A stretch of DNA of 64,000 bases from the NCBI GenBank assembly GCA_013398055.1, contig VZRS01006725.1, positions 689,106 through 753,105 of the forward strand, in the 5' to 3' direction. This document shows positions 23,051-35,039 of the stretch, in pieces. How positions within the stretch are numbered: the first letter of the stretch is position 1; each line of letters starts with the position of its first letter. The position numbers and the translations under genes are program-made. The DNA comes from Ifrita kowaldi. Lineage: Eukaryota; Chordata; Aves; Passeriformes; Cinclosomatidae. A model generated the notes under the pieces. It was given only the letters and a program-made list of their open reading frames with translations. It made no database searches and was not told where the DNA came from.

Positions 23051-24404
23051 GGTGGGTACAAAATGTAACAGAAAGCTTATCTAACCTTTCTGTCAGGTGC
23101 AGTTTGGCAAGACAGACCAAGTTCAGCAGCTAAGACATGTGCAAGAAGCATTGACCCAGGCTGTTCCAGGACCCTAAACTACCTCATCTCAGCTCTTACC
23201 AGGCCCTTAGTTTTCAAACAAATCTAGGTACTTCTGGTTTTCTCAAGCAACAGTTGACTGCAGGTGCAATATCCACAGATTTCTGCTGAATTTGGTTGAA
23301 TTCTGCTGATTGATTTCTGCTAAATGATTGAATTCACTTATTTAGGCATAAACCATGGCAGGTAGCTCTGGTATAGACCAGCTTCAGGTCCCTTCCCCTG
23401 AGACACAGAGAGCCTATCCTGCCCACCAGAGGCAGCTGGGGTATTGTCTGGCCAAGCAAAAGTTGCAGCTCATTTGGAGAGAAGCCTTTATATCTTCTGG
23501 CTTTTAATAATAAGTAAAAGTTATAAATCTTCGTTATCTTTTTCCTTTCTACATTTGACTGATCTTAACTGACCCACGGTATTTAATACGAAATTCAAGC
23601 TTTTTTCTAAAGCTTTTCTGAGCATATGTCTTGTTGTTGCCTAAACTCGTTAACAGCTCCATCTGTTTCACAGTCTTCATTTCCCAGCATCATAAGGTAT
23701 TCAGGAATGATAAAAGGTCATTTAGGCCTTGCAGCTTTGTTCTCTTTATCTCTGAAAGTTTTGTACCCAGCCATCTCACATTCCGTCTGGTCTCTTGGGC
23801 AGTGTATTTTAATAAGCCTCAAGTGCAGAATTTAATTATCTGGAACTGAAAATCCAAGTTCCTAAGCATCCTTTCTCCCCCTTTTCTTCAGACAGCCTCA
23901 AAAATACAGAGAAGTACATCATTTACTTAATTACATTTTGTTTTCTTTTGGCCATTAAGTGAACTTTAGTCATGTGTTAGAAGCAAATGACTTTATATTT
24001 ATCCAACCTGTGTTAATTACTGCCAGGCATTGCTGCCTACCCAGCACTGTAGCCTGGGGTTTTTTTGCTGTGGAACATGACTGCCCTCTCCTACCAGGGG
24101 CTCGGAGTGGCCAGGGTTGGAACTACCTGCTGAGAGGCCTCTGTGTACAGGGAAAACTCAGAATATAAACCAGAAAACTGGCTGTGATGGGCTAGGCTGT
24201 GGAATCATCCCGTTCAGGGTTTCATCTCTGGCAGTGGCTGTCAGCAAATGCCTGAGGAAGGAGAGCACACCTGCAGCCTGGCTCCTCTGCTCTCACCCAC
24301 ACAGCATCCACATCACTGTAGATTGGCCCCAGAAGTGTGTTCCTTCCCTCTATTAGTTTAATTGCTTTTGAACCTCGTTATGATTTTAGCACCTGTAACA
24401 CCCT
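23051..24404. other. Unique sequence, no gene seen
   Basis: AT-rich with short chance frames. A repeated 'tttctgctgaatttggttga' theme near 23278-23330 is a minor local duplication. Confidence 0.4.
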
Positions 24405-24700
24405 ATAATTATCCGTTCCACAGTTTAATCATGAATGTGTGAAAAAAACGCTGCCCTTTGCCTTTTCTTAAATTACATAAATTAATTTAGTGCACCGTCC
24501 CAAACCCTTCTGCGGTGAGAAGTAGCAGATAATTGCTCCCTATTAACTTTTTCTGTGTTGTTCATAACTTTCCTCTGTGACATCCCACCTCAGCCATCTC
24601 TTTGCCAAACAGATTGCACACAGGCCTATTTAATCTCTCCCTACTCGGAGGCTGTCTCTGTATCTACATAGATCCAGCAGCCTTTTCCTCTCCTGTATGC
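24405..24700 (-). mobile_element. Ancient CR1-type LINE relic, ORF2 C-terminal region
   Basis: On the + strand the order of words is that of antisense old CR1: 'cagtttaatcatgaatgtgt', 'ataattgctccctattaact', 'ttcataactttcctctg' and 'cctatttaatctctccctac'. These match by eye the widespread amniote CR1 3'-ORF2 region seen from the antisense side. Frames are broken by many stops and indels, so it is much older than the bird CR1 tails elsewhere in the window. It has the same orientation as the RT relic at 27405-27975. Confidence 0.7.
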
Positions 24701-25569
24701 CTCTCCTACACTGCTATGTGTCTCACATTTAATACCTTCCAACTCGGTTTCTAGTCTGAGTTGTATCGGTTGAATTGTATAAAGTCAACTCTGTGTTACA
24801 CATGTAAGAAAAACTGTTCTAAAATCATGCTTTGATGTTACTTCAGAGGTATCTTTGGACTGGAGATCAAACCAAGGCACTAAATAGGGCCCCAGTGTGA
24901 ATGCATGCATTTCCGTGGAGCAGTACTGAGGTGTCTCTTACAGTAGACAGTTCCACAATTCCTGTTTCAGATAAATCCGAGACACACAAGGTACGAATGA
25001 AACGAGAGCAGGACCCTTGAATTCTGTATTTTTTCTCTTTATATGAGAAAATACAGTCTTGTCCTTCGTTCACTGCTTGTTACCATGGATTAGGAACAGA
25101 CACTGATGTTGCAAGGTCAGGTAAACCAGGATGTGTGTAACCAGGAGCAAATTACAGGACTGCCCATGGAGCAGGAATGGGGAGTGACACCTAAATTGCT
25201 CTTACAGGAACTAATTTTCAAGGTAGGCTTGTGAGGATGTGTACTAATTATATTTGAAACATTCACTTATGCCTAAAAATAATCCAGATTTTGATCATAT
25301 AAAGCAATTGTCCCTCAGCACCCATGTTTTAATTTAACGAGGATTTACACCTCTTGTGCTGCCCACTGAGAAGATGCTCTCAGGTTGCTCCTGTGCTACG
25401 TTTGTGGAGCAACACTCTGAGAAATGCTGCCCACAGGCACAAGTGTTTGCAGACCAAGCCCAGAAAACGGGTGGGTTTTGTTCGTGTGTGTGGTTAAAGG
25501 GACACATGTGGAGGGGCCCAGGGCACAATGGCAAAATGTGTAATGTGGGGTGTTGAGGAATGAAACTAA
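24701..25569. other. Unique sequence, no gene seen
   Basis: May hold the faded remainder of the LINE relic to its left up to about 24790. Beyond that it is ordinary unique DNA with chance frames. Confidence 0.4.
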
Positions 25570-26100
25570 AGCTGAGGAAAATCCTGTTTCAGAACTGGCT
25601 CAGACTTCACGTTTCTGTTGCATTTATTCACGAGTAAAGATAATTCAATCTAAAGATGCACTAGAAGTTAGGTCAGATCTACCGAATTCATACCGCTTTG
25701 ATGGAACTGCCTATGATGTGTCAGCTGGCCCAGATACCAAAAATATATTTAAACTGCAAGGAAGGAGTTTTCCTTTGTTTCTTTTAGTCTACAGCTGTGT
25801 GCTTAAATGTACAAACCAACAGCTCCCCGACCTCTCTCCGTATCAGCTTCCCAGCCAACCTGCTTTAGAGGAATGATCTGGCTTGCTGCGATTATGTCAA
25901 GGTTATGATAAGTAAATTACAAGCTGCATGTTACCTTTTCTTTTTACCAAATAAGAAACCTGCAACCGAGTGGTAATTGCCACACCAACTACATTTTTGC
26001 TGCCTTAAAGGTGGTTAAATAATACATTGTCTTTTCTTGTGGATAATAGGAACATTTTATACAGCATTATTCCTTCACCTAAAGATCTGTCTCATGGGGA
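25570..26100. promoter_or_regulatory. Candidate conserved non-coding element
   Basis: Unique, repeat-free. Contains an open 108-codon + frame (25550-25876) without recognisable protein. From 25880 on it has 'gcgattatgtcaaggttatg', 'gtggtaattgccacacc' and 'ttacaagctgcatg'. Isolated CpGs are kept (cacgag, accgaa, taccgc, cccgac, tccgta). Texture suggests an enhancer. Confidence 0.22.
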
Positions 26101-26339
26101 TCACCAGTGAAAGTTGTGCTTCATGGTGGAGGTCTGGCTGGGTAGGACATCAGCCACCAGTGCTAATAGCTCTCTGCTGAGAAAATCACTCCAAAAATGT
26201 AAAGGTAAAAGAAGATGCATTTCAGATAATCTTAGAAAATGAGGGAGGAATAAACAAGGCAGCTGGGACTCGGTGGCATTTTCTGATTTGTGTAGGTCCT
26301 GTTCCCCTCTTGTTACCAGCGTGTGTGCAAACAGTGGCC

Positions 26340-26700
26340 ATGCATTTTGCACTGATTAGCCTGACGGTTTGAAAGATTAGCTTGGTTTGACGTGGAACGG
26401 TGGATGCAATTAGGAAAATAGGACCATATGTTATAAGGACCTTAGCTGGATAATGAGAATGGAGGGAGATGAAAAGTGTGTTCCAAAGTCTCAGTGAAGT
26501 GATTCGTTTAACAAACAGAGGCTGTCAAATCTCGACTGACTAGACAGAAGGGCTGTTGCATGTGGTTATTACTGCAGAGGATTTGCAGAACATGATGAGC
26601 AAATGGCAGATAATTTCACAAAGCAAAGACAAATAAGTTAACAAAGACAAAGTCATCAAGAGTGTGCTTTAACTGAAAACAGCATTGTCATGGGCACTGG
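26340..26700. promoter_or_regulatory. Candidate conserved non-coding element
   Basis: Repeat-free DNA with CpGs (gacggt, gacgtg, aacggt, ttcgtt, ctcgac), AP-1/CRE-like 'tgacgtgg', 'aggattaatt-like' TAAT cores and a run of ACAAAG SOX/TCF-like words at 26618-26650 (three copies of 'acaaag'). The inference is from sequence texture. Confidence 0.22.
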
Positions 26701-27404
26701 TTCTCTTTAGCTACAACACTTGGAGTTCTAAATAACACATTTAAGGAGAGTGAAAACCTGCAAGATGAAGGAAATTTATAAATTGTTTGGAAAACGAAGA
26801 TCACACTGATCTGAAGTTTGCATACCAATTTTTCTAGTGGGTTAAGTTTTTCTTACTCAAGATGTGTGATCCTGCTTGTCAGACACACCAAGAAGGCTTC
26901 TTCCCTTCCCTTTTTCTTGACAACATTTCTTGTGATGTGCAAAAAACCTGCCAAGAAACCCAAAAGCAATGTGGTCAGGAACAGTTATCAAAACTTGTCT
27001 TCAGAATCCATCTTATCTGAAGAATTTTTTTTCCCTTTTATTTATCTATGATATCACTGTATCACCTTGTCATACAGGACCATGCCTCTTCTTCCCCCAA
27101 AATCAGGGATGGCAGTGTTATGTAGGTGCCTATGTGAACTGCACATTCTGTAAACCTCTGGTCATACTTTCTGCTCTTCTCAGTCACTTTGGGTTGAGCT
27201 CCACAACTTTTTCTGATTTACAGCACCCATAACTGGGTGCTTTTCACCATCCTGTATTTGTGCTGCTGATTATTGCTGTTTAAACAGGAAATTTGTTCTT
27301 ACAGAATTTTTCCTCCTTTATTTTTCTTTTCAGATCAACTCCACCACTCAAGATCATCTTGATTTTTTAAAACTTGTTTTCATATTCCAACAAGTGTGCA
27401 GTTC
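26701..27404. other. Unique AT-rich sequence, no gene seen
   Basis: T-rich with chance frames of 60-90 codons. Its right part may be decayed continuation of the LINE relic that starts at 27405, but I cannot align it by eye. Confidence 0.35.
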
Positions 27405-27975
27405 CCTTCTGTTTCAGGTTAAGTGTAAATTTTATAAGTCTGTGCTCTGACCTCCACTGGTCACTAATAAAACCTGTCCTTGCAGGAATCTGAGGATGCA
27501 GCAGCTCTCTCAGGAGCTGCTTGCCAGGTCCTCAGCTTCTGACACTTCAGCCCCTCCTGCCTTCCTCCTCAGTGGGTATTTGCTGGCAGTTTTTCACTCT
27601 CCATCCTAACAAGCTCATTTATGTGGTGTTAATGTAAGAAAAGTACATGGAAATAGCACGAGTCCTTTACTGTGATATAGGAAAATAGTTGACACAACTC
27701 ACAATGAAGAAATTTGTCATAATAGCATCACAGTTCTTGATGAATTTGTGTTGGTTGTTACCCATTTACCTAATGTCTTCTGGGTACTTGCAATGATTTC
27801 ATTTAACTATTTGTTCTAACATTTCTCTGGCAAGAGAGTTTAATTGACTGGTTTGTAAACCTCTGGCTCTTCTGTTGTGCTTTGGTTTGGTTTAGGTTTT
27901 TATCTCCCCAGGGACTTGTGGGTTTTTAGGTCTTAAAATCCATGACATTTTCCAGTCTTCTTTTTACTCACCCAT
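27405..27975 (-). mobile_element. Ancient CR1-type LINE relic, reverse-transcriptase core
   Basis: Two RT landmarks can be read on the minus strand. Positions 27857-27843 translate to YKPVN, matching the family motif NYRPVSL. Positions 27464-27453 translate to VTSG, matching the VTSG(V/I)PQGS motif. They are about 400 bp apart, close to the roughly 130 residues that separate them in CR1 ORF2. Between them, + strand words such as 'ttgatgaatttgtgttggtt' fit the antisense RT palm region. Stops and indels are frequent, so the copy is long dead. Whether it is the same insertion as 24405-24700 is uncertain. Confidence 0.7.
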
Positions 27976-29832
27976 CTGCAATGCATTTTAGCTGACAGGC
28001 TTGAAGTCCGACAGAGCTACCCATCATAAAAGATTGTGTTGTAAAACCTTTTCCAAATGTGCACAATAGATTTACAAATGTTTCTCAAAATCTACATGCT
28101 TCATTTTTCAAAACATCAACAAAATGCCCCGCTGGGAGCACAGAAACACAAACACTTGAGAGAACAGATGAAACCTACAGAAAATACTGGTTTGTTGCAG
28201 TATTAACCTGCTTATCTTACCAAAGGTTATCAGACACTTTGAAGAGACCTTTTCCCTTCTCTGAGTGATTTTTTTTTCTCCTGTGTTGCTTTCATTCATT
28301 TTACACACAGAGAAGTCAGGATTTTTTCTAATTGTTGCCTAATTAAAAACAAAACAAAAAAGAAATTACCTCTAATAAAATAATGACTCCTACTTGAGGC
28401 CATCAGCTCTCCCAGCTAATCATTAATCCCAAGGAAATGAGACGGTCTTGATTGTTATTACTAAAATATATTGCTAATGTAATTTAGAGCTTCCTAGAAA
28501 GAGATTTCTTGACTGTATTCTCATCCTCTTTGTCCACCTAAGAAACTCTGCATTAATTTATTCACATACAAATTAAAAGATTATTGCAATAAAAAACTTA
28601 GGTTGTTACTCAGAAAAGCAAGAGAGTGAGAATTTAAACCAGCAATGGAAATAGAAAATTTAATTTTACGATATGGTTGGGGCCATAACAAAGGGTTTTT
28701 TTCTAAACAGAAGACTGTCCAGAGGAGGGGGACAAGTTGTAAAAGCACCATGGTGGAGCCTTCTCTCTGTTCTACCTCAGATTCCAGCTGTGTTTTCTTC
28801 ATGTGTCTGAGAGTTTGTGAGCAGTTTTTCAATTTTTTACAATTTTAAATTTTTTTTTCATAATGTAGATCTTAATTGCTAAATCATGTTAATGTGGACA
28901 GTTTAAAAAAAGTAGTTGTATAATGGTATTGAGGACAGTTAATTATAAAATTCATTGGAGCATTTATCCATCATTACTGAGATGCAGGAAGAATTTAATC
29001 ACAATCATTGAGACTCCTTATGTATGAATGGCTGTTGAACTTGGAGAGTTTGGTCTATGATGAAATAAGAATTAATTGAGAAAAACATACATGTCAACCA
29101 ATTCAGAAATATTTTCAATGCTTTAGAGGCGGTGCAGGCTTGCAAATTTCTCCCCATTTACAGAGGAGAGTATTAATAGTGTTCTGGAAAGACAAGAACA
29201 TCAAAACTACCTCTTTTCTATATTATGAACCCAGATTCCACACTGAATTTTTTGAGGCCTGATAAGTTCTTTAGTTTGAAACTCTGTAAGAGAAAAGCAG
29301 ACAACCCTGTCTCAAGTTTCACTTTAAATAAACACTCCATGAGTAACTGAGACTGTAACATCCTGTAAAAATGACAAGAAAGATACAGCAAACCATGATA
29401 TGGAAATGTTTTATTTCGGCCTTCTGACTGATTAGGAGGTGCCTCTGTCTTCTCAGAGCTTTATTTTGTCAAGCTGGCAATAAATCTAAAGAGATAAGAA
29501 TTTAACAGATGGGTTGTGAAATTGCTAATGTATGAACTGTACCTCTGGTGGACTCTGTGCCCTTTCTTTCATGACTGTCACCTCTTAAATATATGTGACA
29601 GCAATAACCCTGAGTTTGGCCTGTGTTTTGCAGCTGGAAGTGCTGTGCTAGGAACAAGCTTCACAGCTTGGTGGAAACCCTGACCTCGCTGTCATCCATG
29701 GTTATGTGCTCAGCAGCTTCACCAGCTCTCACTCTTAAACAGAATAAAAAGGGGGGAAAAAAAAAGGAAAATTACTGAAAACCTCTCAAAACCCATTTTG
29801 GTCTCTGGACAATAATTTCCAATGCATTATTG
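27976..29832. other. Unique AT-rich sequence, possible conserved block
   Basis: No gene seen. The interval 28395-28565 (aatcattaatcccaagg, ttgattgttattac, gctaatgtaatttagagc) resembles a conserved non-coding element. A purine-rich patch with an A/G run lies at 29743-29770. Confidence 0.35.
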
Positions 29833-29960
29833 GATTCAAGGACAGCCTGTGTGGGAGCAACCCAGTCTCATGGAAGGTGTCCCTGCACCTGGCAGGGGGT
29901 TGGACTGGATGACATTGGAAAGGTCCCTTCCAACCCAAACCATCCCATGATTCTATGGTT
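29833..29960 (+). mobile_element. CR1 LINE 3'-end fragment
   Basis: Reads 'ttcaaggacagcctgtgtgg', 'agcaacccagtctcatggaa', 'ggtgtccctgcacctggcag', 'gtcccttccaacccaaacca' and 'tcccatgattctatgg'. The element explains the beginning of the 150-codon frame that starts at 29830. Confidence 0.95.
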
Positions 29961-31604
29961 CATGTTCTCAAGACGTAGCAATAGTGCCCTCCTGTCCTTT
30001 TACTGTCACCCCAGGACAATGCTGAAGTTCCAGTGCAAACCACAGGTGACAACTTTGAGCCAGCAGCACAGCATGCCTGTCCCAGACCTTTATCCTGTCT
30101 GGGTTAACCAGGGCAAAGGTACATCCTGCATCTGTTTAGCTTCAAAAGTTGCACTTTTCTCTCAGCAGTGTGTTTACAGCAGCATAATTGCCTCCATAAA
30201 CAACAGCGCTGCGTTGACAAGGTCCAAGGATTCCCACAAAAATTGGTTTTGCTGTATCCTTGATGCATTTCATATGCTGTAGTTCTTTTTATTATTTTTC
30301 TTCTCTCCAAAATGATAGCTTTCGGGTTTTCATGATACATATTTGATGATGCTGGCTGATTAGTTTGAACTTCTGTGGCTGGTGCTGCCATGGATGTGCA
30401 ATGGAGCTGATGCCTCCCCCCGTGCTCTTGCTCCACAAACAGCAGTGATGTTTGACTACCAAGCCACCAAACGAGGAAAGGAAATTGTCAGCCAGGATAA
30501 CCTTCATATTGCAACAGGAAGATTGTGAATATGAGATCACATCACGGTTGAATGGAACAGGCTTACTGGTGATTAGTGGTCAGAAAATAAGGAAAACTCC
30601 TGCTTTTGTGCAAAAATCCTAGTTTTAATCAAAAGCAAAGCAAGAATTATCATTGCTGTCTTAAATCAGTATTTCTTGTATACTTTACAGAAGTAACTTT
30701 AAAAAGTGTTGCCGTGTCTGTGTTCTCACAGGCAGCTCACAGGGTGGAGGGCAGCAGGAGCAGCTGTGCTCTCTTGGTGTGAACACCCCTGCAGCAGAAT
30801 TTCCACTCCATTGCTGTTTTTCATGAGCCCCACTGCAAACTTCTGACCCAAACCACTCTGAAGTTAAAGGAAATTATTCTATGGGCTTCACTGTACTTTG
30901 CTGCTGACCCTAGCAGAAAACCAGGAAAGTTTGGAGGAAGGATGTGGGGTTTTTGGTACACTGAAGCAGACATCATTATATTTGGTTTATTTATTTCGTT
31001 GCTTTGAATATCAGGTTAGAAACTGGTAAGCCATGCTGTCTGCAGGGCTCCAGTGAAAACACCTCAGAGAAATTTTGTTTTGATGGACAGAGTAATTGCT
31101 GAATGCTTCAGGCTACTGGTGTACCCAGCACCTAGATCACGTGTGAGGCAGGGGATCTTTGCACAGCACAGTCCCATTTGTAATTAGTCAGTGATGGGGT
31201 ATTGTTTTCTGCCTTTCTTGTATGTACAGAGTGATTTCTGCCTCGCTGATGACTGTAAACATCATTCTAAGTACTATTTTATGATCCCTGTAGGAATAAC
31301 AATGTAAACAGCGTAATTATGTTCACCTTTGAGGCATATCTAGAAACTTTGTTCTTCCAGAAGAGTGATAACAGAAATGAGTACTGTTGACAAGGTAAAC
31401 AGAGAGCCACCACAACCTGCTTGTTAGAGACAGCTAATGCTTGAGGGAGCTACACAGTCAACACCATAAAAAAATTAATAAATAAAAAAAAGAGTGTTAT
31501 ATAGTTATCTTGAGATTTATTCATAAATGTATTATTACACAGGAAAAAATATTGAAAGCAATACATTTTGAGATATTTCTTCTGAAAGAAGCATGAATAC
31601 TTAC
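29961..31604. other. Unique sequence, no gene seen
   Basis: Mixed composition with chance frames. An A-rich low-complexity patch lies at 31468-31493. No repeat family was recognised. Confidence 0.4.
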
Positions 31605-31819
31605 TACTGGTACACCACGTTTCTCTGGGTAATTATTATGAGTTCCATAGATCATATGCATATTTGTGTCTATTTTTACCCACACTTTCACAGCGCTGGC
31701 AGGGTTCCTCTGGGGTCGATCTGTACTTGAAAGACACTCACTATCTTCAGACTTCAGCCTTTCTTTGTTTGAACAGTGTATAGCAAAGCATCCTGCTTTA
31801 GAATCCCAGGTTGTTAGCT
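31605..31819 (-). other. Candidate minus-strand exon, unknown product
   Basis: On the minus strand the frame is open from about 31853 to 31521. Within it, a fair 3' splice site (aggtttcctccctgtgaag, AG near 31820) and a good donor (agta|gtaagtatt, gt at 31604-31603) enclose about 215 bases. The predicted peptide is polar and varied rather than low-complexity, and its most protein-like part reads KVWVKIDTNMHMIYGTHNNY. CpGs are retained. I do not recognise the protein. It may be a real exon of a minus-strand gene or a conserved element that is open by chance. Confidence 0.25.
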
Positions 31820-32880
31820 CTTCACAGGGAGGAAACCTCACGAATATTTCCTACCTCTTGGACTCTTCAGTGTAGCACAATTAAATACTCTTTCACTGCA
31901 GGTCTTTTCAAGGGGTTTTGATACTGAAGATAAACATGCAGCTATGGTTAGGAGTCACAGAGCATAATTTAACCATTTCCTTTAAGTTTGCCTACCATGA
32001 AACAGAAAGATCTGGGGCATGGGGGAGAAAAATGTCTACAATTCTGAGAAAATTCTCTGCAGATTTCTCAGTTTCTATACCAAGACTGAGCATTTTTGTA
32101 ATTCTGGCTGGAGACACTGAAAGGCTCCTGAGTCCTCGCACACAGCATTCATTCCATTGCTCGCCTCCCTCCTCCGCATCTCAGAGCTCATCTGAACAGC
32201 AGAGGCTGCAAAAGCCAGTTCCTTCCTCCAGCTCAAGCCTCCTGCAAGTTGATGGGTTTTTGAAGCTGTCCTTTTCTTCTCTGATTTTTGGGAGACAAGC
32301 TAACATTTGTCCTCTTTTTTTACATATGTGTCTGCCCCACCCTGCAAACCCAGGAAATATTGTCTGGACTGGTTTCTCAATGCTTTTCAGCAAGGTACCA
32401 TCCTGATTGGAACAGAGATCCTCATCTCTTCACGACCCTCCACTTCTCTATTAATTTGGGTTAATAGCACAGGCGGCACGTTCCTTTTGACAGGCCTGAG
32501 AATGAACGCTGGATGCTAAACACACAGAGGCATTCATAATGCACTAGTTTCACAGCACTGAAGACAGTTTCATAACTTAAGACAAATTCTACAAATAGAT
32601 GCACCTGCTTATCTACAGATGGAGAATATAAAGTGTGTTATTACTGTGAAACTTCTGAATGCAATTTATGTGTTTGCCTTACTCATAAATTATATTCGCA
32701 GGTTTAGAATAAACATCTCCGGCTTCCCACTGCAGAGAAAATTATTCTCAGCTTTTAAATACTGTTTTTCAGCAGATTAGTCCTGCCTGTAAGACATCAT
32801 AAGGTAATAAAGGTACATTTTCCACCTAACTGCATTTGGGGATGGCAAATACCTAACGATAACAATAACAACAATTTTTG
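31820..32880. other. Unique sequence, possible conserved block at right
   Basis: The 162-codon + frame (31918-32406) is serine- and leucine-rich and without domain; I treat it as chance. From 32630 to 32850 the DNA is AT-rich and repeat-free with 'ttactcataaattatattcg' and 'gtaataaaggtacatt'-type words, a plausible conserved element. Confidence 0.35.
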
Positions 32881-32970
32881 GCATTATTATAGCAGCATTG
32901 ATCCAAAGATCTCCAAATGCTTTCCAATAAGTAATTAATTAGGCCTCATAGCACCCTGGAGAGTTAATTA
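32881..32970 (-). mobile_element. MIR/CORE-SINE-like relic
   Basis: The order 'gcattattat', 'gatccaaagatctccaaatg', 'taattaattaggcctcatag', 'caccctgg' resembles the antisense side of MIR-type SINEs (consensus idea: cell near 'aaagcgctttacaa', 'attaatcctcacaacaccctgtgagg'). Identity is low and the fragment short, so the family is tentative. Confidence 0.45.
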
Positions 32971-33228
32971 CAAATTATCAAGCATAATCACAAACTGCTT
33001 CCATTGAAACTATTCTGGTACTCTTTCCAGAGGAAAACAAAATATGCTGGCTATAATGCTGTGACCTTTCTCTCCCCTACTTACATTTTGCAAATGTAAT
33101 TAGATGAGAATTTGGATATATCCTGTTTTAGGGAAAGCTAATATGATCACTGCTGACCACAAAACTCATTACAATTTTCTGTTTCTTCAGTGAGATGATA
33201 ATTTATAATCTTGCTCTGTTCCATAAAT

Positions 33229-33253
33229 CAACAGCAGCAACAACAACAGCAAA
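33229..33253 (+). repeat. Short CAA/CAG trinucleotide repeat
   Basis: About eight mixed CAA and CAG units. Not within any convincing coding frame (the 82-codon frame at 33195-33443 reads through it without domain). Confidence 0.7.
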
Positions 33254-35039
33254 AGAAAAACTGCTAAGTATTCCAGCGGAATTCCAGAGAGATTCTAAAT
33301 TGTGGTTGTCCATCTGTTCTTCTTTCACAAGGGTGGTGATTTTGAGGATGTTTGATCCAGGGTTTTGTTCTTACACAGCAAGAAGAGGAGGGCAAGCCTG
33401 TGCTGCCTCCATTCCTTCTGGGAAGCTCTGCCTATCCAAATAGGATAATTTGGGTCTGCGAATGTATTTGTCAGAGCATGTTGAGTCCCAGGGAATAGCA
33501 GGAGGGAACAATAGTATTTCATCTCATGTTTTCAGAGTGGCCCACAGACTATGAACTCAAACACTTATGGGGGCGTGAGCTGCTCTGGGCTGGCCTTCTT
33601 AGGAAATTAAATTCCAGCTCTTGGCAAAATAGGAATAAAAATGGGAGGAGGAGAAAGGGGAAAAAGGTTGAAATCTAAAACAGTGGCCCCAACCAGCATC
33701 CTGGATTTTCACAAATGACTAGATGAGATACAGCTTTTGCCCATCAGAGACCTGTGATTTTACCTTCACCTCATATAATCATAGGAGTAATTAAACCCTC
33801 TTTTATTTATGCTAGGTTATGTCTTTTGTTGCACCATAGTTATTGGCTTGCTTTTGATAATAAGATGAAATCAGTTTACTTGAGTAATTATCTGAGGGCA
33901 GAGTTCTCTCTCTTTTCATATACCAGTTTTTGAAAAGAAATGAAAGAAGAAACTAATAATGTTCTTGTTTACAAGAATAAATCTCATGGACAATTTGCCA
34001 TCTGAAAAAATTCCAATATTTTAGGAGTGAAAACATGGTACATGTTCATATTCATAGGAAATGTGTACAAGAATCATACAGAAGTATTAGAGGCTACTCT
34101 GCTTAATATGTGAAATTAACAGTGGAGATAATTTTTGTCCCTCTAGCATAAAAGTCTAAAAGCAGTGGCAAGAGAAAACCTGGAACTGTAGAAGCTGATT
34201 GAAAGTTCCTCTTCCCTGCTTGCTGTTGGAGCGGGATACATGTGTAAGCAGTAATATTTAAACACACATGTGACACACCAGAGCAGTGCAGTGCATGACC
34301 TACCTTTCCCTTCTTTTATTTTTCTTAAATTCTAGAGGGAAGTCATTGATAAGAAAATAACAGGTTTATGAAATTTCATAAGGGCTACCAGAGGGAATTA
34401 CCCACCTGGTAGATTTACAGACAATAAAAATAAGCTTTAGGAAAATAATTGAGGACTCTGTGTTGTAAGTATGTAAGTATGTGATTTTGTGCCACTGCTT
34501 TATCCCATCAGAGAGGAGAGCTAATTTTATCTGAAAGTATTAATTTATTAAGCATCCACTGGTCTTGTTGTACTCTGTTTTCATATCTGCACATATCCCA
34601 GTGAAGTCAACAGCTTTCATCCAGATGTGAAAGATAATTTGATCCCAGAAGTGATTCCAAAGCATAATAGAAATGAATGCCATTTGTCTCCGCAGTTTTT
34701 TAAGAGTAACCAAACTAATGAGAAAGGGTGGAGAGTCTGAATTCAGTTTGATTAAAGCTCTAAACATTGATTGGGTCCAGAAGATAATTTAGAGGCAGGC
34801 ACAGAGAAGTTTAGTGCTGGTGAAGGCATAATGAGAAGGAGGAAGCCCTAGGAAAAATCTGGACTGATATAATTACATAAGGGAGCAGGGTTGATGGTAT
34901 GAGCTGTGAAATGCCCGTATGCAAATTAGCACAGTAACAGCTCAAGCATTCTGTTTCTCAAGCAAAAGAAGATACATGGTAAGAAATGAGGATTTGTAAT
35001 TGCTCTGTGGGACAGAATTGACGTGAGGAGTCTCCTTAC

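Noticed and set aside
29830..30282. 150-codon + strand ORF
   Set aside because: Its beginning is a CR1 tail read through; the rest has no protein character.
31918..32406. 162-codon + strand ORF
   Set aside because: Serine-rich run and no domain; no start or splice context that distinguishes it from chance.
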